A DNA stretch of 57,125 nt from JAUZPB01 sp037140715. GTDB lineage: Bacteria; Bacteroidota; Ignavibacteria; Ignavibacteriales; SURF-24. The DNA lies in assembly GCA_037140715.1 (NCBI GenBank), contig JBAXDX010000005.1, positions 1-57,125 on the forward strand. The letters are read 5' to 3'. The notes beneath the pieces were generated by a model. That model made no database searches, was not told where the DNA came from, and was given only the letters and a program-made list of their open reading frames with translations. Positions within the stretch are counted from its first letter, which is position 1, and each line of letters starts with the position of its first letter. Both the position numbers and the translations under genes were made by a program. Below are positions 7,867 through 16,280 of the stretch, one piece after another.

Positions 7867-8901
7867 CTATTTAATTAAAAATGGAGGATAACACTCCATA
7901 TCACCGCGGATATATCTTGCCATTAATTGGGCCTGCACATACGGAATTAAGCCTATCTTTATTTTTTCTTCAAGATAAGGGTGCATGATTTCCTCGTGTT
8001 TCTTCTTTTGATATGTCTCGATAACAACGGCGCGCGTTTCCTTATCCATTAATACAGCTCCGGTATCTGATATTGTAAAACCATCGGGTTTAATCTGTTT
8101 TAAATTAATAAGCCCGATTACCTGGCGGTCCCCTGTGTAACCGCGCAGTTCTTCCATTATATCAAGAGCAAGACTTGAACGCCCCGGACGGTCTTTATGT
8201 AAAAAACCTACGGCAGGATCAAGTCCGACTCCCTCCAGAGCCGAACTAACATCATGGTATATAAGCATGTAAACAAAAGAAAGCAGAGCATTTATACGGT
8301 CCAGCGGAGGGCGGCGACTTCTTTGTACAAATCTAAATGCTTCTTTTTCTGTTGTTATCATAGAATTAAAACATGAGAAATACTGATTTGCCACATATCC
8401 CTCTATGCCTCTTATTTCATCGGTTGTGCCTGCATCTTTTAACTGATTAAGAAACTGCGCCATTTGAATAATCACTTTCTCAATATGTTCTCTATCCTGA
8501 TTCTCAGGATAATTACGCAGACAGCGCTGAAGAATAGTCCTGCTGTTGGAAACCTTTGCACCTACTATCCAGCGCGCTATATCAGTACTCTGTTTACTCT
8601 CATCGGCCAGTCTGTATTGCCTGCGCCTTAATAAAACATTCCCTGACTGCGCCCCCTGAACGCGGGCGTAAAATTCTCCATTACCTCCATAAAAAGCAAG
8701 ACCAATATTGTATTCACCCGTCAGTTGCATTAAACCGGGTGAAGCCATGATGCTATATCCAATACAAACTATGTTTTCAATATTAATGGCAGGAACTCTG
8801 AAAACATCTTTCTTCTCAAATTCTATTACTATAGTTTCCCGTTCCCGCCGTAAATACGAACCATCTTTTGTTACATAAAGCGTGTTAAGCAGTTTTCTCA
8901 T
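7867..8901 (-). CDS. cas1: CRISPR-associated endonuclease Cas1 (I-C)
   Basis: The catalytic subunit of the spacer integrase. I chose the ATG at 8901 (MRKLLNTLYV, the usual I-C N-terminus); an in-frame ATG four codons earlier at 8913 is also possible. With the 8901 start the protein is 344 residues and overlaps cas4 by 17 bp. The N-terminal beta domain is followed by an all-alpha catalytic domain. The metal ligands are recognisable as the Glu in RGIEGYVANQYF, the His in VGFLHKDRPG and the Asp/Glu pair in LALDIMEEL. Nothing suggests inactivation. Confidence 0.96.
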   Translation of the reverse strand: MRKLLNTLYVTKDGSYLRRERETIVIEFEKKDVFRVPAINIENIVCIGYSIMASPGLMQLTGEYNIGLAFYGGNGEFYARVQGAQSGNVLLRRRQYRLADESKQSTDIARWIVGAKVSNSRTILQRCLRNYPENQDREHIEKVIIQMAQFLNQLKDAGTTDEIRGIEGYVANQYFSCFNSMITTEKEAFRFVQRSRRPPLDRINALLSFVYMLIYHDVSSALEGVGLDPAVGFLHKDRPGRSSLALDIMEELRGYTGDRQVIGLINLKQIKPDGFTISDTGAVLMDKETRAVVIETYQKKKHEEIMHPYLEEKIKIGLIPYVQAQLMARYIRGDMECYPPFLIK

Positions 8902-9592
8902 TATCCGCCTCAAAAATAGATTCTACATATTTTCTGCTTTTCTTGTCTGCCAGTCCGGGCAGACATTCATCGACAAGCGAACAGGATTTACATTGTCTGC
9001 CCTTAACAATATGCGGAATGTTTGCCGAAGCTATCAACTCATGAGTATTATTTATGGTTTCTTCGGTAAGTTGCCGCAAATTTGAGTCGAATGACACTTC
9101 CTCTCTTCTGCGGTCATCGCCATGGTATATAATGCCGCAATCAACGTTCATGGAAAACATTTCTTCGAGACAAAGCCCCTGAGCGCATAACTGGACATTA
9201 TTGGCAGACTGCTCCCGCGAACTTCCTTTCTTATACTCAACAGGCAATGGAATCCACCATCCGTTTTTGCCGCTGAGCCGGCAGACTTTCCCTGTGTTCT
9301 CCTTCTCTGAAAGACTGAACTCCACAACGTCCGTCTCACCGGTTATTCCATACTTCTTCGATACCAGCCGTAATCCGCACGCGATATAAAATCCCTTACG
9401 CTTTTCCGTTGTTATCGAATGTGCCTTTTCATGCAGGAATTTCCCTTTCATTGTCAGATAATTTTCACGCCAGACTTTTTCAACATGAATAAGATAGCAT
9501 TGCCGCGGACAAAACAGATAATGTTGCAAAGCTGAAAGCATTATATAATCATCTTCGTTATATGTCATCGTATATTTCCCATCTTTATTCAT
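8885..9592 (-). CDS. cas4: CRISPR-associated exonuclease Cas4 (I-C)
   Basis: A 235-residue RecB-like nuclease with an iron-sulfur cluster that trims prespacers and helps select the PAM. The N-terminal Cys is in LQHYLFCPRQCYLIH, and the C-terminal cluster reads CKSCSLVDECLPG, giving the four-Cys set. The nuclease motif region VEFSLSE...VEYKKGSSRE supplies the acidic, Lys and Gln residues. Cas4 proteins of this type usually begin near MTYNEDDY, so the start could instead be the ATG at 9568. Neither start has a strong ribosome site. It overlaps cas1. Confidence 0.95.
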   Translation of the reverse strand: MNKDGKYTMTYNEDDYIMLSALQHYLFCPRQCYLIHVEKVWRENYLTMKGKFLHEKAHSITTEKRKGFYIACGLRLVSKKYGITGETDVVEFSLSEKENTGKVCRLSGKNGWWIPLPVEYKKGSSREQSANNVQLCAQGLCLEEMFSMNVDCGIIYHGDDRRREEVSFDSNLRQLTEETINNTHELIASANIPHIVKGRQCKSCSLVDECLPGLADKKSRKYVESIFEADNEKTA

Positions 9593-9631
9593 TTATTTTA
9601 TGGTCTGAAAAAGTCCGGCGTTTAACATTTT

Positions 9632-10495
9632 TTATACTAACTCAACTAACTCCACTTCCTGAGGAATTTTGTTTTTATCAATTGACACTTCATAATCCCC
9701 GAATGCTCTTGCCGGTTTAGCCTCATTGTTCCGCTTTATTTTTACAGCATCGAATAATTTATAAGCGGGAGAGTTGCCCAAAGCGCTGCTGTGTTTAAAG
9801 ATTATTAACTTACGAACACTCATTAAACCGCGGGCGGCTGAATGGTCATGATCGAACATGTTTACTAAGGCATCCCAGAATAGTTTAAGATCCTCTTCGT
9901 TAAAACCGGTCTGAGAAGCAAGATTCGCTGAAATAAATCCGTAGGTGGAATACAAACCATAAGGTATTGTAAACTTGCGCCCCATAGTGCGGTTATCGCC
10001 GCTTTGTTTTTCCGCTTCCGCTTCTGTAGCTACAGCCATACGGGTAATGCTATGCTCAAGAGCAACGACAGGGTCAATTGACCGTCCAAAAGTTAATTGT
10101 ACCGGACCCCGGACCTGACCGGCATTTTCTCCTGTGCTTAATACGGCTCCAAAAGTTCTGATATCATAATAATTTGCACACATCCATTTCCGCGCGGATT
10201 CTGTTTTATCTCCCTTTACTTTGTCTTTTACTTCGTCTTGTTCATGCGCTTCTTTAATAAGCGTATTTAGGACTGCCTTTTCCTTAATAAAAATATCGTA
10301 AGGTCTTTGTGCGCTCTTTACAATCTGAACATAGTTCCTGACCTTGCGTTTTAGGCATACGTCTGTTACTAATCCCATTCCTGTTTCGGCATCAACTCTT
10401 GGCAGGTTACCCGCATCCGGGTCTCCGTTAGGATTGCCGTCTGTTACATCGAATAATAAAATAAAGTCATAGCGGTTTTTGATTAATTCTGACAT
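9632..10495 (-). CDS. cas7: Cas7 (Csd2), Cascade backbone, type I-C
   Basis: The 287-residue RAMP protein polymerises along the crRNA spacer in the I-C effector. The opening NRYDFILLFDVTDGNPNGDP and the later FGRSIDPVVALEHSITRMAV are characteristic of Csd2/Cas7c. An AAGGAA ribosome site precedes the ATG. The gene sits between cas8c (32 bp away) and cas4 (39 bp away), in the standard I-C order. Confidence 0.97.
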   Translation of the reverse strand: MSELIKNRYDFILLFDVTDGNPNGDPDAGNLPRVDAETGMGLVTDVCLKRKVRNYVQIVKSAQRPYDIFIKEKAVLNTLIKEAHEQDEVKDKVKGDKTESARKWMCANYYDIRTFGAVLSTGENAGQVRGPVQLTFGRSIDPVVALEHSITRMAVATEAEAEKQSGDNRTMGRKFTIPYGLYSTYGFISANLASQTGFNEEDLKLFWDALVNMFDHDHSAARGLMSVRKLIIFKHSSALGNSPAYKLFDAVKIKRNNEAKPARAFGDYEVSIDKNKIPQEVELVELV

Positions 10496-10527
10496 TGTAA
10501 TATTCCTTGTTTTACTGATGATATGTT

Positions 10528-12303
10528 TTATAATTCTTTTTGTTCTTTACTTGTAAATAGATCTTGTCTCTGATGATAATAGCCAACTGCAAAGCGGGAC
10601 TGGTCATCTAATGTTAAATGAGCGGGTAAACCATTGCTGTTTATTCCTGCCATTATTTTCTGTATCAGCTTTTCAAAATTTGTTTTCCTGCCCGGGTTCA
10701 ACTTTGCCAGATGATGATTCTTAAGATTCAGCAGTCTGCTGAACACCGTTACCGGAGTGCTTGAAGCGGCGCCGTAATAGCGGTCTTTGATAGTAGCGTT
10801 AATTCCCGGCAGAGCTTCTTCCTGAATTTTTTCTAATACCGCAAACAATCGTCCGCATAAATAACCCTGGTTAATGTTTAATAAATCTAACGCCATTGTG
10901 ATCTCCTTTTCATTAGTTTGATAAATCCTGTTTTTTCTGTTCAGATATGCTTTAAGAATCGCCGCACGAGTACGATTTATTTTTCGGTCAGCCTTTATGC
11001 GCCTTATACATTGCTGCTGTAAAGTTGCCGGATATATCGCTCCATCAAGGATGCTTGTAATAATACCAGCGGCAAGACTGGGCGGAAGATTATCTATTTT
11101 ATAATCAAATGAAATACTTGTTAGTAACTTAAAAAGTGTAAAGTACTCTATTTCATCTTTGGGTTTCACTATATCCAAATCCAAAAAATGCAAAGCGATT
11201 TTTTCGGCGAAATATTTCACCGTGCCAGTTTTCCAGAATCTGACGGAAATACGCGCGGCATTCGGAGCCAATCCTAAAATATAAAACTGAGTTTCGCTTT
11301 CAGTATTTAAATTTCCTGAATGTATTGATTCAAATAAAGCTTTGACTTCCTGTGAATTTCTGTCAGGGTTGTCTTTTTCGGGATTTGTAAAAAAGAAACT
11401 AATTTTCTTTTCGAATTCTGTTTTCCTGCTTGCCCAGAAAATAATAGTGGTATCCGATATCCTGAATTTATTCTGTGAACCTTTTCCGAGAAGCACATTC
11501 AAAGCTGTTGTGTAGGCATCTTCCGCTTTCTTCGATACAGGAGCATTCAGCCCCTGTTCTTTATAATAGGAATCGTAACCGGAATTTTTTTGAAAGCCGA
11601 CAAGTTTTCCGCCACTCTTTCCGCCTGGGACTGATGTTGCATGATGCAGTACTGCTATCTGACCCTGCTCGCCGGTAATAAGACAAGTCCCCTGACAACT
11701 CACGGCTGGTTCCTCTACAGTTTCCGAATCATCTTCAATAACCCTCTTATCGACTTCCGCATAATAAGTTAAATCTGAATGTTCAGCGGCTATTTCTTTC
11801 TTTCCAATTATCCTGAATGATAAATTGCAACCGGATATTTTGGAACAATTTTGCCATGATTCATGCTTAAATACACATTCTTTTCCATCCTCGCTTTCTA
11901 AGAAATACTTTATCGCTAAAAATTCTTCATTGTCAGGACGGGCTTGAACCAATTCATCAACCATCATTACAAAAGTTTTGTGTTGTTTATTAGCATCATC
12001 TTTTGCTTTATCAGTATCATCTTTTGGATGAGCCAGTACATATCCGTAATGATCCCATAAAACATTAGTTGTCAAATAACTATTTTTCCCGGAACGCCCT
12101 TTGGATTTTATTACAAGAAATCTTTTCGCTACTTTTTGCTTCCCCCCTCCCTCACGGGTATCTTCAAGATTAATAAACTTTCCATTCTTATCTATTACAA
12201 TTATGAAAGGGATTTCTTTCCATTCATAGCCTGGCAGAGCAATATTGCTCTCAGGGTCCGAGGCTTTCCGCTGATAATATTCATATAATGCCTGCAGTAT
12301 CAT
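10528..12303 (-). CDS. cas8c: Cas8c (Csd1), large subunit of I-C Cascade
   Basis: The 591-residue large subunit recognises the PAM and, in I-C systems, also encodes the small subunit (Cas11) from an internal start. The family is recognised from the N-terminus LQALYEYYQRKAS, the CLITGEQGQIAVLHH block in the middle and the C-terminal HHLAKLNPGRK segment. The internal Cas11c start was not localised by eye. A GGAGGT ribosome site lies at the end of cas5c, whose TGA overlaps this ATG (ATGA), so translation is coupled. Confidence 0.96.
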   Translation of the reverse strand: MILQALYEYYQRKASDPESNIALPGYEWKEIPFIIVIDKNGKFINLEDTREGGGKQKVAKRFLVIKSKGRSGKNSYLTTNVLWDHYGYVLAHPKDDTDKAKDDANKQHKTFVMMVDELVQARPDNEEFLAIKYFLESEDGKECVFKHESWQNCSKISGCNLSFRIIGKKEIAAEHSDLTYYAEVDKRVIEDDSETVEEPAVSCQGTCLITGEQGQIAVLHHATSVPGGKSGGKLVGFQKNSGYDSYYKEQGLNAPVSKKAEDAYTTALNVLLGKGSQNKFRISDTTIIFWASRKTEFEKKISFFFTNPEKDNPDRNSQEVKALFESIHSGNLNTESETQFYILGLAPNAARISVRFWKTGTVKYFAEKIALHFLDLDIVKPKDEIEYFTLFKLLTSISFDYKIDNLPPSLAAGIITSILDGAIYPATLQQQCIRRIKADRKINRTRAAILKAYLNRKNRIYQTNEKEITMALDLLNINQGYLCGRLFAVLEKIQEEALPGINATIKDRYYGAASSTPVTVFSRLLNLKNHHLAKLNPGRKTNFEKLIQKIMAGINSNGLPAHLTLDDQSRFAVGYYHQRQDLFTSKEQKEL

Positions 12304-13013
12304 TTTCGCACCTCCGGACTTTCTTTAACTGGAATTATTACAACTCCCTGTTGCATTTCTGCGCGGAAGAACATTGGCTTCGGGTTTCCTATGTTTATAA
12401 AATCCATATCATAAAGCATGAAACCAAAATCTCTGTTCTCATTAATTGGCTGTTTTTCCTTCTTTGCGGGGTCTTCTATCAGTCTGAAATCCGCAGAAAA
12501 TTCACGGCATCCTAAATATGGCTGATTAAAACATTGTCCCTTACGCGCTCTGCGCTCAAACATAGCGTTATACTTCCCCGGGTTTTCAGTCTGCCTTTCA
12601 ATCTCCTGTTCTTCCGGATCGCTAAGAACCGGACTGACTGTTGACCTGGGTTGCTGCCTGTTTTTTGGATTAATGAATTCCAGTTCGGCATAAAGCCTGT
12701 AATGAACATCTCTAAGAAAAAGCCCTGCTTTCTGCTGACGATTCGACTCAATAAATAATTCATCCGAACGCGGACTCATGATTGCGCCAACTTCATTCCT
12801 GCGTACTGATATCCATTTAATGGGGTTGAGAACTTCAACTTTTGTAACATTCCATCTGACAGCCGGTTTCCAGAAAACAGCCTCAAAAATCGCACGTGCC
12901 GCCGAGGGAGTAATAATATCATAACTTACCCTCTCTACTTTCATTTCCGGCCTGGTAAAACAGGCGTAATCTCCCCATGCTTCGATACAGAATTCCCTGT
13001 TAAAATATTCCAA
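12300..13013 (-). CDS. cas5c: Cas5c (Cas5d), crRNA-processing RAMP of type I-C
   Basis: In I-C systems Cas5 replaces Cas6 and cuts the pre-crRNA at the repeat hairpin. The 237-residue protein carries the hallmark RPEMKVERVSYDIITPSAAR at about residues 21-40 and LRDVHYRLYAE at about 100-110. Tyr31 and His104 are candidates for the catalytic residues known in Bacillus halodurans Cas5d, though an alignment is needed to confirm this. The start codon is TTG at 13013, supported by GGAGGT just upstream. It overlaps cas8c by 4 bp and follows cas3 by 14 bp. Confidence 0.96.
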   Translation of the reverse strand: MEYFNREFCIEAWGDYACFTRPEMKVERVSYDIITPSAARAIFEAVFWKPAVRWNVTKVEVLNPIKWISVRRNEVGAIMSPRSDELFIESNRQQKAGLFLRDVHYRLYAELEFINPKNRQQPRSTVSPVLSDPEEQEIERQTENPGKYNAMFERRARKGQCFNQPYLGCREFSADFRLIEDPAKKEKQPINENRDFGFMLYDMDFINIGNPKPMFFRAEMQQGVVIIPVKESPEVRK

Positions 13014-13027
13014 ATTGCACCTCCATT

Positions 13028-15253
13028 TTATTTTACCAACATTAATTCTTCTATTCCCTCAAAATTAAACGCTAATCCGGCAGAACTGTCATAAAGGTAC
13101 GGGTCGCTTTGAATATAGCAACCATGCACTTCCTCAACACATCCGGTCCGTTTTATATTTAAATAATCATTTTGATGAACGCTTACGGAAAACCTTTGCA
13201 ACTTTTGCATTAACCATGGTTCGGGACCTTTTCGTTTTAGCAGTTCTATTAACTCTGCGCCTTCATTATACTTCACCAGAATATTAACAGTATCTTTATC
13301 ATCAATCAGTCTGAAATTCCCGCCCGCTTTTGCAAACTGGAACGACATTTCCTGTGCGTTTAATGTTAATAAAGTTTTAATATCCGGCTTATCAAAAGTA
13401 TTTATTGTACAATAAAATGATTCAAAATATTTTTTAAACATTTCCGGACTAAGAAAATCTTTTTCTTCCGCATTGCTCAGGAACTCTTTCATTGTATCTG
13501 CGCCCTTTCTCATTAAACCCGGCGGAACGGCAGTTGGAGGAATAAATACTTTAACCAGTCCGAGTTTTCCGATCGGCAGTTTACCCTCCCGGTTGCAACG
13601 TCCCCCGCTTTGCGCAATTGAATCAAGTCCGGCTAAAGCTCTGTAAACAACAGGGAAGTCAATATCTACCCCCGCCTCTATAAGCTGTGTGCTGATTACC
13701 CTTACCGGCTCCTTATCATTTAATATTTTTTTTATTTTAGCGATTGTATCAATAATATGGGCACCGCACATCATACGCGACAAATGGAAGGTTCCCTCAG
13801 GCATCATTTTATACAGCCGTCTGCAATCTTTACGCGTGTTAACAATACAAAGCGCCTGCTCATAATTTATTAATTCCGCAGCTATTTCGTCCCAACCAGA
13901 GACCTTATTGATATCCGGCATTTCAATATTTACGCGTTTTAATTGTTCGGCAAGTCGTTCATGATCAGGGATAATTTCTGTTATCTGCTCCTGCGGTATT
14001 CCGATAAATGAATTTGCTCTGCTTCCAATTTTGCCGGTTAATGCAGGCAGGGTAGCGGTACTTAATAATATTGTAGATCCAAAATGCGTAACAAGTCCTT
14101 TGATTACCGAAATAACAGGCTTAAGAAATTCAGAAGGCAGCATTTGAGCTTCGTCAAGAATAATAACGCTGTTAACTATATTGTGAAGTTTGCGGCAACG
14201 AGAGGTTCTGTTGGCATATAGGGATTCAAAAAATTGGACATTTGTGGTAACTATTATCGGAGCATCCCAGTTTTCCGAAGCTAGTTTATTTTGCTGGGTA
14301 TTTGTGTCTTCGTCAATATTACTATGATGTTCAATAACATTTTCTTCGCCAAATATTTCTTTGTAAACCTGTGCGGTCTGCGTAATAATACTGGTGTATG
14401 GAATGACAAAAATTATACGCTGTTTATTATGGACTATTGCATGCTGGAGTGCGAAAGCCATCGAAGAAAGCGTTTTACCGCCTCCGGTAGGCACATTGAG
14501 CGAAAAATAACCGGGGGCTGCTTTACCTCCCGTCAGGATACACTGCTCTAAAACATTTTTTCTGACAGTATTTAATTCAGACCTCGTGGCTTCGTCTAAC
14601 AGCGAACTCATATGACTATCAAAAAGTCCTTTTAATTCTCCGACTGATTTATATTTCCCGCGCTTTTCGAATAACTCAGGGTTCATAAATCTTTCAGTAT
14701 CGAGAAAGTCAGCATCGACAAGACATGAGAACAGCATTCTGATCCACAGGTGCATATACTCCGAATCTATTCCTTTTCCGCATGGCGGATTAAGTTTACC
14801 AATATCCGGAACTTCATTTGGAATTGCCGGGCGAATGTTATCAAGCAGGTCTGTTTTCTTTAAGCGGCTTTGCAAATCACCGGAATTATTTAATTGATGA
14901 ACCCAGTTTAATAACCCCGCGTGGTGTCCGGCTATGCAATATGCCAAAGGTTGCCATAATAAGTCAGGCAATCTTTCTTTTGAGTAAACAGCCCCCGCTG
15001 AAGTATGATCAACTTTTGCCATCTTTTGATCGTCCTCCTCATATCCGGAATTTACTCTGATATATTTTTGAAAATCGGCGGAGAACTTTCCCAGATCATG
15101 CCATAATCCAATTATTCTTCCCCATTCTCCGTTTTCAAAAGAGGCAGCAAATCTGCCCGCTAAGTCGGAAACATCCTTTAGATGATCTTCGAGATAATGT
15201 AATTCCTGTAAATTTTTGCTGACATGTGCGATATGTTTTTTTTCTTCAACCAT
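13028..15253 (-). CDS. cas3: Cas3 helicase-nuclease (HD + SF2)
   Basis: Recruited by Cascade to unwind and degrade target DNA. The 741-residue protein has an N-terminal HD nuclease domain (WHDLGK with His52-Asp53, His83, and His110-His111) and an SF2 helicase: Walker A VPTGGGKT at 254-261, DEAQ box at 367-370 and STAT at 398-401. The C-terminal domain follows. All key residues are present. An AAGGAG site 6-11 nt before the ATG supports the start. This is the first gene of the seven-gene cas operon, so the promoter should lie in 15254-15400. Confidence 0.97.
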   Translation of the reverse strand: MVEEKKHIAHVSKNLQELHYLEDHLKDVSDLAGRFAASFENGEWGRIIGLWHDLGKFSADFQKYIRVNSGYEEDDQKMAKVDHTSAGAVYSKERLPDLLWQPLAYCIAGHHAGLLNWVHQLNNSGDLQSRLKKTDLLDNIRPAIPNEVPDIGKLNPPCGKGIDSEYMHLWIRMLFSCLVDADFLDTERFMNPELFEKRGKYKSVGELKGLFDSHMSSLLDEATRSELNTVRKNVLEQCILTGGKAAPGYFSLNVPTGGGKTLSSMAFALQHAIVHNKQRIIFVIPYTSIITQTAQVYKEIFGEENVIEHHSNIDEDTNTQQNKLASENWDAPIIVTTNVQFFESLYANRTSRCRKLHNIVNSVIILDEAQMLPSEFLKPVISVIKGLVTHFGSTILLSTATLPALTGKIGSRANSFIGIPQEQITEIIPDHERLAEQLKRVNIEMPDINKVSGWDEIAAELINYEQALCIVNTRKDCRRLYKMMPEGTFHLSRMMCGAHIIDTIAKIKKILNDKEPVRVISTQLIEAGVDIDFPVVYRALAGLDSIAQSGGRCNREGKLPIGKLGLVKVFIPPTAVPPGLMRKGADTMKEFLSNAEEKDFLSPEMFKKYFESFYCTINTFDKPDIKTLLTLNAQEMSFQFAKAGGNFRLIDDKDTVNILVKYNEGAELIELLKRKGPEPWLMQKLQRFSVSVHQNDYLNIKRTGCVEEVHGCYIQSDPYLYDSSAGLAFNFEGIEELMLVK

Positions 15254-15395
15254 TTTGGCTCCTTTTCCAATAGATTATGAATTTCAACCATCACATAAAT
15301 TAAACAGATAAATAACTTCAAAGGCGGAACAAAGATGCAAAAAAATAGCTGTAACTGCCAACTAAAAATTAATAAAATTGAAATAACGATATAAA

Positions 15396-15650
15396 TTGAG
15401 TTATACTAGCCGCAGTAAGCGCAATGCTGTCAGGTTAAGGTGCAGACCTTTTATTACGCCCCTTGCAGGGCTTTGGGGTTGTGGGGGATATTCATTTTTC
15501 ACAGGGCGGTTGCCCTGTGCTGTTATATTCTGCCCATTCAGGGCAAAACTCATAAGATTGCAGGTTCGGCAGACTAACTGGTATCCGATAATATATTTGC
15601 TCTGAAGAAGCAGGATATGTCAGCGATGTGGCAGCGCCCGTTGAACTGTT
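15396..15650. repeat. GC-hairpin intergenic repeat (three GCCC/GGGC stem-loops)
   Basis: Three short stem-loops occur in a row: GCCC/GGGC at 15458-15471, an 8-bp CACAGGGC/GCCCTGTG stem at 15500-15519 and TGCCC/GGGCA at 15531-15545. The segment is more GC-rich than its surroundings. From memory, similar sequences recur between genes in Bacteroidota and often yield spurious small ORFs. The exact boundaries are uncertain and no transposase is present. Confidence 0.55.
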
Positions 15651-15655
15651 AGTGG

Positions 15656-15695
15656 CTGGTTTTAATATCCAGAAATAAAAAGCCGGAAGCAAATC
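15656..15695. repeat. 40-bp direct repeat, copy A
   Basis: Matches copy B at 16160-16199 at 35 of 40 positions in the same orientation, starting CTGGTT and ending GAAGCAAATC or GAAAGCAAATC. The two copies bracket the pair of small membrane genes. Confidence 0.75.
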
Positions 15696-15736
15696 CCGGC
15701 CATATTATCCTCTATATTGTAGGAAATAATACCTTT

Positions 15737-15931
15737 CTAAAACAGCCCGAATTTGTGCATTATCTGTGCTAAATCGGGCTGTTTTTCAGAATATTCCTTA
15801 AGAACGGAAATCAGGCGGGAAACATTGCTCTGGTTCTCTTCTGTTTCCTGTCTTCTTAAATATACATAGACCGCATAAAGACCTGCAATCAGAATAAAGA
15901 ATATTAAAGTAACAAGTTCTTTTGAGTTCAT
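15737..15931 (-). CDS. Small single-pass membrane protein, unknown function
   Basis: Sixty-four residues starting MNSKELVTLIFFILIAGLYA: one N-terminal membrane helix (about residues 7-25) followed by a polar, charged tail (RRQETEENQSN...) likely to be helical in the cytosol. It overlaps the preceding small gene by 4 bp (ATGA), which supports both being translated. I recognise no family. The gene lies between a GC-hairpin repeat and the EamA-like gene and is flanked by direct repeats. Confidence 0.55.
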   Translation of the reverse strand: MNSKELVTLIFFILIAGLYAVYVYLRRQETEENQSNVSRLISVLKEYSEKQPDLAQIMHKFGLF

Positions 15932-16113
15932 TTTTTACCTCTCTTTTTAACGTTAACAATATAGTCTGTCAAAAAATTAACTGCAATGCCATATATAAAA
16001 ATCCGGAACAGGTCATATATCGTGCTAATGCTCAGGGTTATGTCTATTATTATGAAAATCAGACATAACAGGAATATAAGATATTTCACTTTTTGAGATT
16101 TTGACGGCTTCAT
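15928..16113 (-). CDS. Small hydrophobic membrane protein, unknown function
   Basis: About 61 residues starting MKPSKSQKVKYLIFLLCLIF, with two hydrophobic stretches and a Lys-rich C-terminus (VNVKKRGKK). The frame opens earlier with a TTG at 16176, but that start lies within repeat copy B, so I prefer the ATG at 16113. A 4-bp overlap with the next gene implies a two-gene mini-operon. No homology is recognised. Confidence 0.5.
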   Translation of the reverse strand: MKPSKSQKVKYLIFLLCLIFIIIDITLSISTIYDLFRIFIYGIAVNFLTDYIVNVKKRGKK

Positions 16114-16159
16114 AATATCTGCCTGCCCCGTTATTATAAAAATTAATTCACCAGCTTTA

Positions 16160-16199
16160 CTGGTTCTAATATCCAAAAATAAAAAGTTGAAAGCAAATC
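16160..16199. repeat. 40-bp direct repeat, copy B
   Basis: Partner of 15656-15695 (35/40 identical). It lies just upstream of the small membrane gene pair. The two copies could mark an insertion or a duplication. Confidence 0.75.
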
Positions 16200-16280
16200 A
16201 CAACAGGAACATCATTCTTTATCCGAAAAAAGCAATGGAGTATAATTATTTTTACCAGAAACCGGTAATTATAATTGCCG

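Larger units (their letters stand above)
15254..15736. other. Intergenic region upstream of cas3
   Basis: This 483-bp stretch contains the likely cas operon promoter next to cas3 (AT-rich 15254-15395), then a repeat rich in GCCC/GGGC hairpins (15396-15650), then one copy of a 40-bp direct repeat (15656-15695). Open frames on both strands here (15396-15605 and 15492-15692) follow the repeat and look spurious. Confidence 0.65.

Noticed and set aside
15396..15692. Small ORFs in the GC-hairpin repeat
   Set aside because: They follow the repeat on both strands and resemble spurious ORFs of dispersed repeats.
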